A stretch of 64,000 bases of DNA from Lasiosphaeria ovina (lineage: Eukaryota; Ascomycota; Sordariomycetes; Sordariales; Lasiosphaeriaceae): NCBI GenBank assembly GCA_033439765.1, contig JAULSN010000001.1, forward strand, positions 1,612,001 through 1,676,000, in the 5' to 3' direction. Position numbers and translations under genes: made by a program. Shown here piece after piece: positions 11,735 to 22,481 of the stretch. A model generated the notes under the pieces. That model had not been told where the DNA came from and did no database searches. It saw only the letters and a list, made by a program, of their open reading frames with translations. Each line of letters opens with the position of its first letter. Positions within the stretch are counted from its first letter, which is position 1.

Positions 11735-13119
11735 TCACCCAGCCCTCCTCACAATCCCCCACGACCAATGGTTCTCCGGATCAGCAGCCAGGGCGCGCAT
11801 GGCGACAGCGTCCTTATTAGCGGGACCATACTCGCGGAGCATAGCGACCTCGGCATCAGCAGCATACTTTTTCGCGTTGTCGGCGTCCTCGAACATGGAA
11901 TAGACGAGCGCGGCGCGCGTGTAGGCGTGGCCGAGGTACGCGTGCAGGCGTTCTTGTTCGTACAGGGCCACCAGCCGGCCGCCCATGGCCGGCTCCAGCT
12001 CGGCCAGCCCGCCGACCGTCGTCACTTTGTCTTCGAGCTCCTCGCTCAGCCAGTCCATGGCCTGCAGCCGCAGGTCCGACTCGAGCACTTCGCGCGGCGG
12101 TAGTGAGCATTGTTTGCACGTGCACTCGAAGCCCCTGCGCCGAGCTTGTTAATTAAGCCCAGGACACAATCTTTGCGAGGGACGTGACTTACCAGTCGCT
12201 GAGCCGCTTCTGCCGCTCTGCGCGTTGGAGCGTGGCGTCGACGTAGCTGATGGTCAGCTCCTCGCCGGCGGCAATGTCCTGCACCGCCACGGTCGTGTGC
12301 GTGAGGTTGGTGATCCGGTAGTGCGTGCTACCAGGGTTCAGCTGTCAGAATCGAAGGAAGGGGCGGTTACCACAAACACACTCACTTTGGGCGGCAGTCG
12401 TGGTTGAAAAAGTGCACGTCGTTGAAGCAGCCGAGGTGGGCAGCCGTCTTGTCGTCGCGGTTCGTCGGCGCGGCAGCACTGCCATTGACAAAGACAAGAC
12501 GAAAAGAGTTACGGTCGATCTTGGTATACACGTCGGCACCGATCTGGGTCAGGAACGCAGCGCGGCGCGGGGCCGGCAGCTTGTCTACGGCGCGCCGGTA
12601 CAGGTCGTTGCGCAGGTTCGGCGGCAGGCGGAAGTGCGCCGCATCCTGCGCGACCAGCGTCGCCGTGCGCTGCATGATGATGTCGCCTTTGCGGATCGCC
12701 CGCGTCGCTACCAGCCCCGTGCCCTTGCCGGGGATGGGCGTCGGCTCGAATGGGAGTGGCGACGAGGCGTCGGCGTCGTCGGCCACCTGCGGGTACGACG
12801 TGGCCAGCTGCGCCTGCGCCAGCGTTGTCACCAGCGCGATGCCGCCGTTGAGCTCGCGGTTCCAGAACACGCACCACTCCCGGATGCAGTCGCTCGGGCC
12901 TTCCCATCCGGGAGGGAGTAGCGGGTTGCGGTCTTCGCTTTCTATCCGGCCATCGCCCTCGGGCCGGTGAGGAGACAGCCGCGGTGCCGCGCATGTGGCG
13001 ACATTATCGAGCAGCGTACTCCGTGGACATTCCGCTGCGGCATCAGACCGAGGATGAAATTCTGCCGCCACTAGAGAATCAACAACAAGCGCGCAGAGGG
13101 AGAGAACAAAGTGGCGCAT
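11735..13119 (-). CDS. SET-domain protein with apparent signal peptide
   Basis: Three exons on the minus strand, 13119..12386, 12327..12193 and 12134..11735, 422 aa. Introns of 58 nt each have donors GTGAGT and GTAAGT. Splicing restores the SET core motif NHDCRPN, split at the first junction, then the ISYVDA motif, and after the second junction a post-SET cysteine cluster (ECTCKQC). A helical C-terminal region follows. SET domains usually methylate protein lysine; this fungal SET5/SMYD-like group has few known substrates. The N-terminus (MRHFVLSLCALVV...AAEF) looks like a cleavable signal peptide, which is odd for a methyltransferase. The start is the first Met of the frame and gives that signal. 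The call is firm; localisation is predicted. Confidence 0.85.
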
Positions 13120-13473
13120 GTTGTATGGTCTGTCTCGTCCTGTTCTGGGGGGGATCAGATGCCGGCTTTAGTCAGTAAAAGTCCAGATGACAGCTTGAAT
13201 TTCGGCTCTCGTTTCAGGTCAGGAGGGCAGCAACAGGAACGTGGCCAGTGTTTCTGCGATATTTGGCTAAACTCAACGTTGGCATCGCCAAGATGTGTCA
13301 AATGTCACGCAGACTCGCTGCCGTAAATTAGTCCACAGCGGTGATTGATCGCACAAAAAATCAGTGGATGCATTTATGATTAGTTATTCGCATTGATCAT
13401 GGTGAAATACAAAATAATCCAATTCAATCTCTTCATCTGCAGTTCTTAGCAGAGGTATGAGAACAACCGCAAC
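13120..13473. other. Intergenic between two minus-strand genes
   Basis: Contains the upstream region of the SET gene and the 3' flank of the oxidoreductase gene. Nothing else seen. Confidence 0.4.
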
Positions 13474-14905
13474 TCACACCTCATAGTCCGACCACGGAAT
13501 AGTGCAGCCTCTCTCATGCGACAGCCGGGCGAGCTCAATAACCCTCAGCCCGTCCCTGGCCGTCTCGGGCTTGACGCAGACCTCTTGCTCGCCACGGATT
13601 GCCGCGACGACGTTCTCGTAGTAGCCGCGGCACCACCCGCGCAGGCTGGGATACTTGCCGATGTATAGCTTGCTCACTGGGTCAAAGCGCTGGCTCGCGT
13701 CAAACTCGGCCGTTGTCGTCAGAGTGCCCCAAATGCGCTCGTCCTCGACCCCGTAGTCGTCGGTCGCCGGCTTCCCAGGTGCCGCGATGGCCCTTTCCTC
13801 CTGGGGGCAAAACCCAAACTAGGCCGTGTCAGCTGCGTACTTGGTAATTGAGTCTGAGGGAATGGTGAACCTTGAGATAAGAGCCCTTGGTCCCGCGGAC
13901 AAAGTACTTGAGCTGGTCCTTCAGGTGGGAGACAATCGCCGTCTTGACCGTCACGACCAGGTTCTGACGGTCGTACTGTAGGATGATGGTGAAGGTGTCA
14001 TCGACATCGCTCTCGACGCCGCGGTTGGACCGCAGAAAGGCAGTCACCGAGGATGGGCGGCCAAAGAAGACCAGGGCCTGGTCGATGGTATGGGTGCCTG
14101 GGGTGCTGGAGCATCAGTAACTGACAGGCCCGACTCCGGCGGGAACGGCCTTACCGAGCCCAAATGCCATGCCCTCGCCGGGGCTGTATTCCTTCTTGGT
14201 CCAGCCCGAGATCCACGCCGGCGTCGGCAGGTCAAAGTGGATCTCGGCCTCGCGCACCTCACCGAGAGCGTCATTCTTGAGCAGGTGGTCGAGCGTGAGG
14301 AAGTCGCTGTCGAATCTCCGGTCTGTTTCAAGATCAGCTCATTTCAGGCTCGAGGGCGCCGGCGACTCGCGAGACTGTTTGCTTGCTTGCTTGCTTGCTT
14401 ACTGTGAAACACGGTCAGGATCTTGCCCCTTTCCTTTGCCAGGGCCGTCATCCTGTCAGCTGCGGCGGTGGACGTGACAAATGGCTTCTCGACGACGACT
14501 GCGGCAAGCCGGTCAGCTTATGCCTCCGCATTGCTGCTCGTTGCCTCCTCGCCAATTACGGGGCAACGAATCGGCACTCAGATCATCCAACAGGGGCATA
14601 CCATGCTTCCCGGCACGCAGCGCCTGCTCTACCAGCTCGTCGTGCGCGTGCGAGCACACAACGACGAGATCGATTTGGTCGTCGGCGAAAAATGGACCCG
14701 GCGTCTGGTAGTGCTTGGCGAGCGGGAAGTCGACGGTGCAGTGGCCCCAGCGCGGCTTCGTCTGAGATGCATCGCTGGCGGCTGGCGGAGCGGCGCGTTG
14801 GAGGAAGGCGTAGACCTGTAGGTCCGGGTTGGGCAGGATAAAGGGCAGGTGGAAGCAGTTGACCGAGAAGCCGTAGCCGATGAAGCCTACTCTGATGGGG
14901 GCCAT
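13474..14905 (-). CDS. Gfo/Idh/MocA-family NAD(P)-dependent oxidoreductase
   Basis: Five exons on the minus strand: 14905..14602, 14498..14403, 14322..14155, 14097..13871 and 13818..13474; 379 aa. All junctions keep frame. Intron 4 uses a weaker donor, GTTCAC, but its removal joins GSYLK to FGFCPQEER as in relatives. The N-terminal Rossmann start is VGFIGYGFS; the EKP motif appears as VVVEKPF just after the first junction; the C-terminal Gfo/Idh domain contains GTHTIDQALVFFG and the FGFCPQEER segment. Family members oxidise or reduce sugars, polyols or related compounds in the cytosol; the substrate cannot be told. The start is preceded by GGTCCAGC... without nearby upstream ATG in frame after a stop-free leader; Met 14905 fits the Rossmann start. 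Confidence 0.88.
14381..14400. repeat. (GCTT)5 microsatellite touching a splice donor
   Basis: Five GCTT units on the plus strand read as AAGC repeats on the coding strand and begin inside the GTAAGC donor of intron 2 of the oxidoreductase gene. Length change would alter the intron but not the donor itself. Confidence 0.85.
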
Positions 14906-15279
14906 GTTGATGCTGGTCCGGCAAGCAGTGAGCGGGCCAAGGGGACTGGTGACTGGGGAGGGGATGGGAGGTGAGGGGATCAAGGTTACGGTACACACGA
15001 AATGGAAGTCGCTGTGACATCCGCTTCCGGCTCCAAACTCTAGTTCCCGTTTTTGGGGAGTCCTTCCTGTTCTGGAAGGTACTCCCGACTCCTCTTCCCC
15101 TCTTGCACAGTAGTAACAACTAACAATTTCCCCGCCGTTCCCGTGCTTGGCGCAGTAGGCTAGGCCTGGACACGACCTTGACAGCATCCCTCCGACCTTC
15201 GGATGAAAACCCCAGATTGTAGCCCGCTAACAGACAAGATAAGGTACCCACGCGGCCGAACCAGCTGACAAGAATGCAT

Positions 15280-15307
15280 GTTGCAGGTTGCAGGTTGCAG
15301 GTTGCAG
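15280..15307. repeat. Tandem heptanucleotide GTTGCAG x4
   Basis: Four head-to-tail copies of gttgcag in the non-coding stretch upstream of the oxidoreductase gene. Confidence 0.85.
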
Positions 15308-15454
15308 GCCGCCAGGAGCTGAGCTAGGCAACGACCGAGCGATGCAGCGGTGCTTGTTAGTTTCTAATTAGAAGCGATTATCAATCGGTATTGTTAAAGT
15401 ATGGCTAGTTACTAGGGTTGTAGGGTCCTGAAGTGCAGGGCACTGCAGTAGCTG

Positions 15455-15816
15455 TGTTGGAGTTGTGAGTGTTGTGGCTGTTGTGTGGTGCTGAGGGCGC
15501 TATACCTAGATTGTTTACTTTGCCCCACAGCACCCTCTCGAAACCCCTATACGTCTTGGCATACGTAAGACAAGCCCACTAGAAGACTGTAGAATACAGA
15601 GCTGTCTACGGAGCCTGTGGGCCTCTAGAACCTTCTAGAGAGCCCACCTTAGGTCCATATAGACCTGTCCTTTCCCTTAGATAGATTTCCTTCTAAGCAA
15701 GCAAGCAAGCCTCTTGTTGTGAGTATAAAAGAAAGCAACAAGCAAGCATTGCACTCACCACTCTTTGTACTATACTTCTATAATACAACTCCTCTCCGTC
15801 TTCTTCAGCACCCACA
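15455..15816 (+). mobile_element. Candidate solo 5' LTR of a retrotransposon
   Basis: Starts TGTTGG and ends CCCACA, near-inverted termini with the TG...CA ends of LTRs. It contains a TATA box (gagtataaaag near 15721) with a CT-rich tract behind it, and is followed two bases later by TGGTCCCGAAGACC, which resembles a tRNA primer-binding site (TGG is complementary to a tRNA CCA end). No 3' LTR, gag or pol was found in the window. The boundaries are a best reading, not proven by a target-site duplication. Confidence 0.45.
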
Positions 15817-16250
15817 GTTGGTCCCGAAGACCCTGACTGCAGGGCAGAGTCCCCTACAGCCTACGAGGTAGACTGCTGAGCAGAGTCCTCACAGTCTGAG
15901 TGGCAGGCCTGTAGCAGAGTTCTACAGACCTGTAGTCAGTCAGCCTGCTTCCCTCAGTGCCTTGCAGAAGCACTGTTGTATCGGACCGTAGGGCACAGTT
16001 CCCTACAGTCTACCCTGCACTTGATCGACCTACCCTGCACTTGGTTCCCGATATACGCTACACGCCTTGCTTCCGCTGCGCCTGCTGCCCTGCGCACCCT
16101 GCATAGGTGCTGAGTTCAGGCCTATACAGGAACGCAGTTCAACAGGTATCCTAGGGACATACGCAGTAAGCGCACTGCCGTTACGACGGCGATAGGAACC
16201 TTGCGAATGCTTGTCTCCAATGCATGCAGGTCTTGGGGTCTAGGGCTAAA
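15817..16250 (+). mobile_element. Retrotransposon leader remnant with repeated motif
   Basis: Follows the candidate primer-binding site and has no long open frame. About four imperfect copies of CAGAGTCCCCTACAG-like sequence occur near 15844, 15880, 15914 and 15993. The element seems truncated before gag. Confidence 0.35.
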
Positions 16251-16816
16251 AGTTCCAGATCTGTGGGGGGTTGCCGAGGTTTGTGCAGCTGGGTTAGGAC
16301 CCTGAATCGCGAATGTAGTAATCCGGGGTATTAGGGACGTCAGATCCAGGGGTCGTGGCTGCAGCTATCCAAACACTTCCCCGTAATAGGTCCAGGCCTA
16401 CATGTAAGCTGACATTGGGGCAGAGCCAACTGGCACTGCAGACGGCGAGCCAGAGTCGTTGCCCGATTACTCTAGTTTCACGACTGATGGGGAGAATTTG
16501 GCAGTGATGAAATGAGATGGCATTCGCTGGAAAACCGGGACGGTCAAACGTCAACAGCCCCTATTATCATCTCAGGGTGTCTCAGCAAAGTAGTTGCCTG
16601 CATAGATGCGTCTTGGTCAGCAACCGGGAACTGCATTGTTGCTGACAACGTTGAACATGGACCAGAATAGATCCATAGACACAATACAGACCAGCCAGAG
16701 GCAGCTAGACGATTAAGAGGATAAAGAGGGCTCTCGTCTACGGTCAAAGTAGCCAGCGCATCAACCTTCAATCATCACATTCCACTCCCACTCAAACACT
16801 TTCACAAGCCGTAAAG

Positions 16817-17449
16817 ATGGTTGCCGCTGCAATGTCTGGTGTCGAGCTCGTGCAGGCCGTCGAGGGCGCCCTGTTGGGGGCCTTTGACGTGGCGGTCAAG
16901 GCGACGGAGAGCTCGGTCAAAATCAAGCATATCGTCGAGTCGGAGCAGAACGCCGAGGCCAACGAGAAGGCCAGCAAGGAGAACTTTGTGTCGATGAGCA
17001 TGGACTCGCTCAAGGGCAGCGTCGGCGCGCACTGCAACATCATCATCGTGAACGACTACACAGACGACGCCAAGAACTTCACCGGCGAGGCCCCCACCAT
17101 GCCGCTGCTGGAGTGCGAGTTCGCCGAGGGCCAGTCCAGCCTGTACCGCATCTATATCTTCAACGCCGGCTCCTACAACCTCCCCTTCCGCTCCACCGGC
17201 CACAAGTGGGAGGCCGACGGCATCCAATACTGGGGCGCCGGCGGCGTTGAGGTCAAGGTCGACAAGAACATTGGCCTCGACTGCATGTACCTGCACTTTT
17301 CCGACGGCGATGGTTTCGATGGCGGTGCTGGTGGCGGTGCCGGTGGCCAGGAGCAGGGACAGGAGCAGGGCCAAGAGCAAGGCCAGGGGCAAGGCCGGGA
17401 ACAGGGAGAGCAGGGAGAGGAGCAGGCCCAGGGAGGTGACGAGGAGTGA
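16817..17449 (+). CDS. Orphan protein with Gln/Gly/Glu-rich tail
   Basis: Single exon, 210 aa, start in good context (aagATGG). Residues 1-60 are Ala/Glu/Lys-rich and probably helical; residues 65-170 look like a compact beta-rich domain with NIIIVNDY, YRIYIFNAGSYNLPF and a Trp pair (HKWEADGIQYW). After a Gly-rich link comes a tail of about 30 residues made of EQGQ/GQGQ units. No signal peptide or membrane segment. I do not recognise a family; a small cytosolic structural or lectin-like fold would fit but is a guess. Codon use is strongly GC-biased like the neighbouring genes, so it is very likely expressed. Confidence 0.65.
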   Translation: MVAAAMSGVELVQAVEGALLGAFDVAVKATESSVKIKHIVESEQNAEANEKASKENFVSMSMDSLKGSVGAHCNIIIVNDYTDDAKNFTGEAPTMPLLECEFAEGQSSLYRIYIFNAGSYNLPFRSTGHKWEADGIQYWGAGGVEVKVDKNIGLDCMYLHFSDGDGFDGGAGGGAGGQEQGQEQGQEQGQGQGREQGEQGEEQAQGGDEE

Positions 17450-17698
17450 TTGATCTAACGGTATCGCGTTGTACGAATAGCAAAGCGAAGAGGTGAGAGC
17501 GGGTTAGTGGTCGTAGAGATGTATTTAGCCAGGTCCTCAATCCTGTCTAGCAATGTAGCTGCACAGTATTCTTTTTTATCTCATGTTAAATTCTTCCAGC
17601 AGAAAGGCCAGGGTTCCCAGCAGTGCTTCTCATGTGATATCGTACTTGCACGCTGCCCATAGTCTTGACAACTCAAGCTACCTTAAAAGCCTCTTCAC

Positions 17699-18623
17699 CT
17701 AATTGGAATCCTGTGCGTAGCCGACATGCTTAACCATCGCTCGACCAAGGCCAGCCTCGTCCGCGTCAATCATATCTTCTCTGGTCATAGAGGCCTCGTA
17801 ATTAATATCACTTAAATGGTCTCCTTCCTCGGGGTTGTTGAACGAGCCCCCGTACGACTTCCCATCTTCATCAGGCTCATCAGGGCCAGGCAACCTCACT
17901 CTCTGACACTTCCTCGCTTGCTGCGACCTAGGTCCTTGCTGCAGCTCCCGTCCTTCCTCCGATGAACGTCTTTGTAGTGGCGGCGGCGGCTTCGGTCTCT
18001 GTCCTTGCCACGGAGGAGGATTTGGTGGTCGTTTGAGAATACCCCGCACCTGTCGCGGTGGCGGTGGCGGCGATAATTGATGGCGATGAGAAGGGCGACG
18101 GTAGTAGGAATCTTCCTCCCAATCATCATCATACTCTTCCTCCTCCTCTCCCTCCTCTTGAGAACCTTGGTCCGTAAACTCGTCCGAGTCGCCACTGTAC
18201 GGACGAGATGCCGAGGGGCGCTCCCCCCGGTCCCCCCTCCCATACCTTGGCGTTATCGACGGCTGATAGGTATATCTTTGAGAGACCGAGGGTTCGGGTT
18301 TGCGGGCTGGTGCCCGAAGATGGAGCTCGGCTGCGCGTTCCTCATCATTCCCTTGGCACTCGTCAACTGCGGGCGGTTTTATTTATTAGTTAGGTATGAA
18401 AGTAAGGTAAGGTGCCAAAAGGGAACATGCACTGGCCGGTGGGCAAACTTACGGTAGCTGCTGAAGCCCTGGGTGAGACATTGCTCACGCCGGCTCAGGC
18501 TCGGCTCAGTATTTGCTTAGGATTGGCTCAGGCTTGCTCACCCTGATTACCATTTTCAGCAGGCTGCGCCACAGCATGCTGAATTGCTTCAAGTCTGGCC
18601 GAGTGGCCCAGAATTAGTCCCAT
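17699..18623 (-). CDS. Low-complexity acidic/proline-rich hypothetical protein
   Basis: The main exon is about 18366..17699 (minus strand). Its acceptor is CCGCAG after a CTAACTAA branch point, with donor GTAAGT at 18452. It encodes charged sequence with an acidic run (QEEGEEEEEYDDDWEED), then RQVRGILKRPPNPPP, a Pro/Arg stretch, and a more regular C-terminus ending in KHVGYAQDSN. A likely first exon starts at 18623 (MGLILGHSARLEAIQ...). Exon edges between 18366 and 18540 are unresolved because several phases are possible and the spacer holds CTGAGCC repeats. No domain recognised; it could be a disordered nuclear or scaffold protein. The C-terminal exon is better supported than the N-terminus. 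Confidence 0.45.
18485..18545. repeat. Degenerate GGCTCAG repeats
   Basis: At least four copies of ggctcag/gctcacg with short spacers lie inside the presumed intron zone of the neighbouring minus-strand gene. Confidence 0.6.
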
Positions 18624-18827
18624 ATAAAGATGGCCAAAATGGGCCCCCATTCTTGAAAATGAACAGTTTCGCCTTTCCTTTCTCGTGTTGCTTACCTGAC
18701 CGCTGGAGACTTAAGTTAGCCTCTGTACTCCAAGTCTCGCGCGCCTACGCTTCCCGCAACCACTCCTGCTTCTACTATTCAGCACCCTATATTCATCTCC
18801 ATCTTCAACAACACGCCAAGATACAGT

Positions 18828-18998
18828 ATGGAATTGGGATCAAAGACGTTCAATTCAGCAGATATCGTCATTAAGCGAGCTGAAAAGAGAGGCCTTACAG
18901 CAGACCGCTCCAAGATCAGCCCTCATGCGGTTCGCAGGAATCTGAGGCCCAAGAGCAAAAAAAGCTATTTACAAGCACTTAAAGTGTGGTATTTGTAA
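18828..18998 (+). pseudogene. Short fragment resembling the N-terminus of DUF3435-type proteins
   Basis: A 56-residue frame with a basic segment NLRPKSKKSYLQALKVWYL. That pattern (RPxSxxxYxxAxxxWxxYL) recalls the N-terminal part of fungal DUF3435 proteins, a group that includes tyrosine-recombinase-like proteins of mobile elements. The frame ends in a TAA that overlaps a GTAAGT donor-like site, so it could be a first exon, but I find no matching downstream exon. Treat it as a relic; the family assignment is tentative. Confidence 0.25.
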
Positions 18999-19646
18999 GT
19001 AAATAGTGCGCATATAATTGTTACGGCCCGCGCCCCGGAAGGGAGTGATGACAGGTCGTCGGTAAGCGTCACGTCGGAACGTAAGGCAGATACCGTAGGC
19101 AGGTTGGATCAGAAGGCTGTTGAAGAGGCAAGCACTCTTTAGGGGGGTAGGGGATACACTTATCGACGTGAGCCGCTGCTTTATAATACACGGGCGAGTT
19201 GAACAGTAAAGCATAAAGGAACAGTGTAATACTTACGTGAGGAATTCCAGGTCCCTCACCTATCGTGGTCACGATAATGGTATCTATACTAGGCTATCTA
19301 AAGGTAACTTGTGCCTGTTTAGCGGTTCTTGTCAGAAAGTAGGGGTCCCTGGCCATCAAGTCAGCGAAGCTGACTGGATGCCTGGCACTGCCAGAACGCC
19401 AGTGAGCCTCAGCCACTGTGGTGGCGAAGTCTGAATCCTAAAGAATGGTCTATAAAGAAGGAGGTTCTGGCTGAAAGCTAGAACCACTAGAAGCAATACA
19501 AACAAACCGTTGCAACCAAGAGTGCCGTGCATCTGACAGTGGCTTTACGTGGCTCAACGCCGTGCACGGACTCCGAGTAAAACTCCATTTTGCGAGTCCT
19601 TACAGTATTTTGATGTCTGTCCGTCTTGTTTCTCTTCTGCAACCAC
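18999..19646. other. Gene-free, repeat-like stretch
   Basis: No coding signal. The part near 19450-19530 resembles, in opposite orientation, a segment near 22640-22830 (shared GGTTCT-GCT...GCTAGAAC and AAGCAATACAA-CAAAC-GTTG-AACC blocks), so it is probably remnant repeat DNA. Confidence 0.35.
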
Positions 19647-21491
19647 CTATCTGATACAAAACTCAGCTGTTACAAAAGGGAACGGTTGAGGTTCATGTAA
19701 GCGGTGTAGCCAAGCAGTGTCCGCCTTGTTGTACAATGAGTACATGAGATTTCGCGCCTCTATCAAGCCTTCCCCGTCCATGAACCCATGGAGGTAGCAC
19801 TCTCCCGCAAAGATGTATTTGCCCTCCAGCCCTTCCGCGCTCGGGCGCAGTAACAGAGGGGCTTCGCCTCCTAGCATCAAGCAGACCACGTCTCCTTCAC
19901 GGACACTCAGGGGAGCGAGACCGAACCTGCCGTCTCGGGTGACAATAGGCCGGGTATCCTCGCTCATCATTCTCAACTTCGCGTGCAATCCCGCCCCCGT
20001 GGACTTGTCGACCGCAGCAGACATGATCTCCATCAACAACTCGGGATCCGGGCCCAATCTCTTGGCACCGATTCCCTTATCAAACAGAGAAACATCGAGG
20101 TCAGCGCACTTGGTTCGCATGCCCGCGACCTGCGGTACCTCGCCGGTGGGCTCGTACAGGCCGTCTTTATTCAGCAGCGACGTGAACTGGGAGAAGACTA
20201 GCTCAAAGTCCAGAGTTTTACGAGGGATGATGGCGAGGACTTTGTCGAACTCGACGCCGGTGATATGTAGTTCACTGGCCTCGGTGGGACAAACAAGGCG
20301 AGGTTTAGATGGCCCTGTGCAGGAATACAGCTGCTCTCCCAGGTCATAATGGACGCGCGAGAACAGGTGGTGGCCGCTGACCTTTCTCCAGTCTGGAACC
20401 CAGGATGGAACAGATGCTGTGGATAGATCCGATGTCGCGACGTCTACTTGCCCCAGCACGGACAAGCTCCCCGAGTTTCTAATATGTTCCACGACGACCT
20501 CGCCAAAGACTTGCCCAAAAGGTTTATCGTATTCGACACAGATTGCCGATGAGTCCCCATGTATCCCGAGGAGCGAGTACACGAGGTCGCTCGGAAACCT
20601 GCAGGCTGCGCCGCGCCGGAGCGAAAGTAGCCCAACCAAGCTGTCCCGAAACGCCGCTCTCATGGGCTGCTGCCCGGAGACCATGGAACTCAGCGACATT
20701 ATGTCGCCCACCGCGGTGAAGTAGCTCCTCCCGGTTTTACGGTTGAGGATAATCAAAGCCTCGACCACGAGCATCATCACTACTCCATCTATGCCCCTGC
20801 TCCCAAGAACGAAACGCCGGCTCCTTGCAAGAAAGGATTCTTGGAACGTCCAAGCTCGAGTGAACCAGGGCAGCTGAAGCAGCCTGTCCAGGGCCCCGTA
20901 CCCAGGCGAGTCCGCAGGAGGGATGCTGAAGTGCTGGTTGATAGCGTCTACGTCGTGAACAACGTTGTCGACCTTGCTGAAGTCCGGAAAATCTTCGACC
21001 GGATTGTATTGCACCCTCCAAGTTTTGAACTCGTCAAACCGCGGCCCTAGACGGTCCCACAACTGCTGGGCGCATTCGAAAGCGGCGTTGGGATCGTCTA
21101 GCGAGCTCTCTTCGCCGAGCCAGATGAGCACCTCGGCCGCTTGCGAGTAGACCCTGCCCATCAGGGGGATCTGAACCTCTTTCTCGCCGGTAGTGTCCCT
21201 CTGATTGATGCAGATGGCATCTGCCCAGAGCACCAGCGCTTTTCCGGGAAGACGTAAGTGACGCAGCGCGGCCTCGAGGCTCCGTGTGATGGGCAGCGGG
21301 ACCCCGTCGCAGCAGATCGCGCCGGGATCGCTCTCATCTCCCCAGACATAGGAGAGGGCGTTGTAGCCCGGGGAGTCGTCGAGATCGGCATGGCGGATGC
21401 GACAGCGGAGTGGGCTGTTTGCTCTTGCGCTCCCCAGCAGCTCGATGAGTCGGATCGAAGTGGGTCTTTCCAGCGGCTTGTATATCGACAT
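19647..21491 (-). CDS. HET-domain protein (heterokaryon-incompatibility type)
   Basis: Single exon on the minus strand, 614 aa. The HET core is complete: YNALSYVWGDE near residue 43, LWADAICINQRD near 90, MGRVYSQAAEVLIWLGEE near 110, and WFTRAWTFQE near 200. The C-terminal half is the variable region usual in this family. HET-domain proteins mediate allorecognition and programmed cell death in filamentous ascomycetes; the partner locus is unknown. The frame is open for another 17 codons upstream, but those encode a Phe-rich stretch over a poly-A/T run, so Met 21491 before SIYKPLERP is the better start. Nothing is broken in the frame. Confidence 0.88.
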   Translation of the reverse strand: MSIYKPLERPTSIRLIELLGSARANSPLRCRIRHADLDDSPGYNALSYVWGDESDPGAICCDGVPLPITRSLEAALRHLRLPGKALVLWADAICINQRDTTGEKEVQIPLMGRVYSQAAEVLIWLGEESSLDDPNAAFECAQQLWDRLGPRFDEFKTWRVQYNPVEDFPDFSKVDNVVHDVDAINQHFSIPPADSPGYGALDRLLQLPWFTRAWTFQESFLARSRRFVLGSRGIDGVVMMLVVEALIILNRKTGRSYFTAVGDIMSLSSMVSGQQPMRAAFRDSLVGLLSLRRGAACRFPSDLVYSLLGIHGDSSAICVEYDKPFGQVFGEVVVEHIRNSGSLSVLGQVDVATSDLSTASVPSWVPDWRKVSGHHLFSRVHYDLGEQLYSCTGPSKPRLVCPTEASELHITGVEFDKVLAIIPRKTLDFELVFSQFTSLLNKDGLYEPTGEVPQVAGMRTKCADLDVSLFDKGIGAKRLGPDPELLMEIMSAAVDKSTGAGLHAKLRMMSEDTRPIVTRDGRFGLAPLSVREGDVVCLMLGGEAPLLLRPSAEGLEGKYIFAGECYLHGFMDGEGLIEARNLMYSLYNKADTAWLHRLHEPQPFPFVTAEFCIR

Positions 21492-22481
21492 TGCTTTGGC
21501 TGCAGTGAAAAGGAAGGAATAAAAAAAAAAATGAATAACCATTCCAAGGGTGGGGCGTAGCTAAATGCCCAGGCGGTTGCCTAATCCCACATTATTGGTA
21601 GATTAAGCGAGAATGTGAAACCAACGTGGTGCACATTTAGGGCCTTTGCTTTGCTTTGTCAGAAACTGGCCCCCTTTATTTGCTTTGACCAAAATCGCAT
21701 TTGACTAGATCTTTCTAAAGTAGGATGAAACATTTTCACCACCCAGTGCATTTACCTTCCTCCCCACCCTCTCAAGCCTCTGGAAAATACACCCCTCCAT
21801 CCCTAATTATATCCCAGTCTCCTAACAACCACAAATGTCACTCCTTTCCCCTTCAAACTCTCATCAAACCTATCCCTCAACCCCTAACTCGCGCTAATAT
21901 CGTCTCTCTCCTCCTGTATCCCCAAACGGCATTAATTGCACTGATTATAAACACAAAGAACTCCCTGCTTCCCAAACAACTAGATACTTAAGATATTCCC
22001 CTATAAGTTCAGGCCATCTTTGTTCCAGAACCCGTAGCACCCTCAGGTGTAGAGTTATAAGATCGCCGAACCGGCTGTAGTTATCTATATCAGGAACACG
22101 ATCTGTATAGCAGGCGTAGCATTGACTGAGCGTGAGATGCGTCAAGTTAGACATGCGCTCTATGGTCTGGACGCAGGGGGGCCAGGGTGGTTGGGATTGG
22201 GTATTGGTGACCACCCCTCCCCTTCCATCCTTGACCTCGGTAATCGTGATCACGCCCTTGGCCAAATAGTTTCGATTGGGATTTCCAAAAATCCATTGGT
22301 GTCAAGGAACTAGAAGTGCTGGATTGCTGGGGAGTGCTGTCTGCATGGGCTGATGAGGAGGGAGGCTATGTGACTCCCGTTGTCTGTCGATGAGGGTTGC
22401 CGGGCCTCCGATTGGATGTATAGAGTAGCCCTACAGACTCGTCCGATATTTGAGAAAGAGATTTATAGCTTGAGATCTGAG

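Noticed and set aside
15840..16010. CRISPR-like spaced repeats
   Set aside because: Copies are imperfect, spacers irregular, and the DNA is fungal; better explained as retrotransposon leader.
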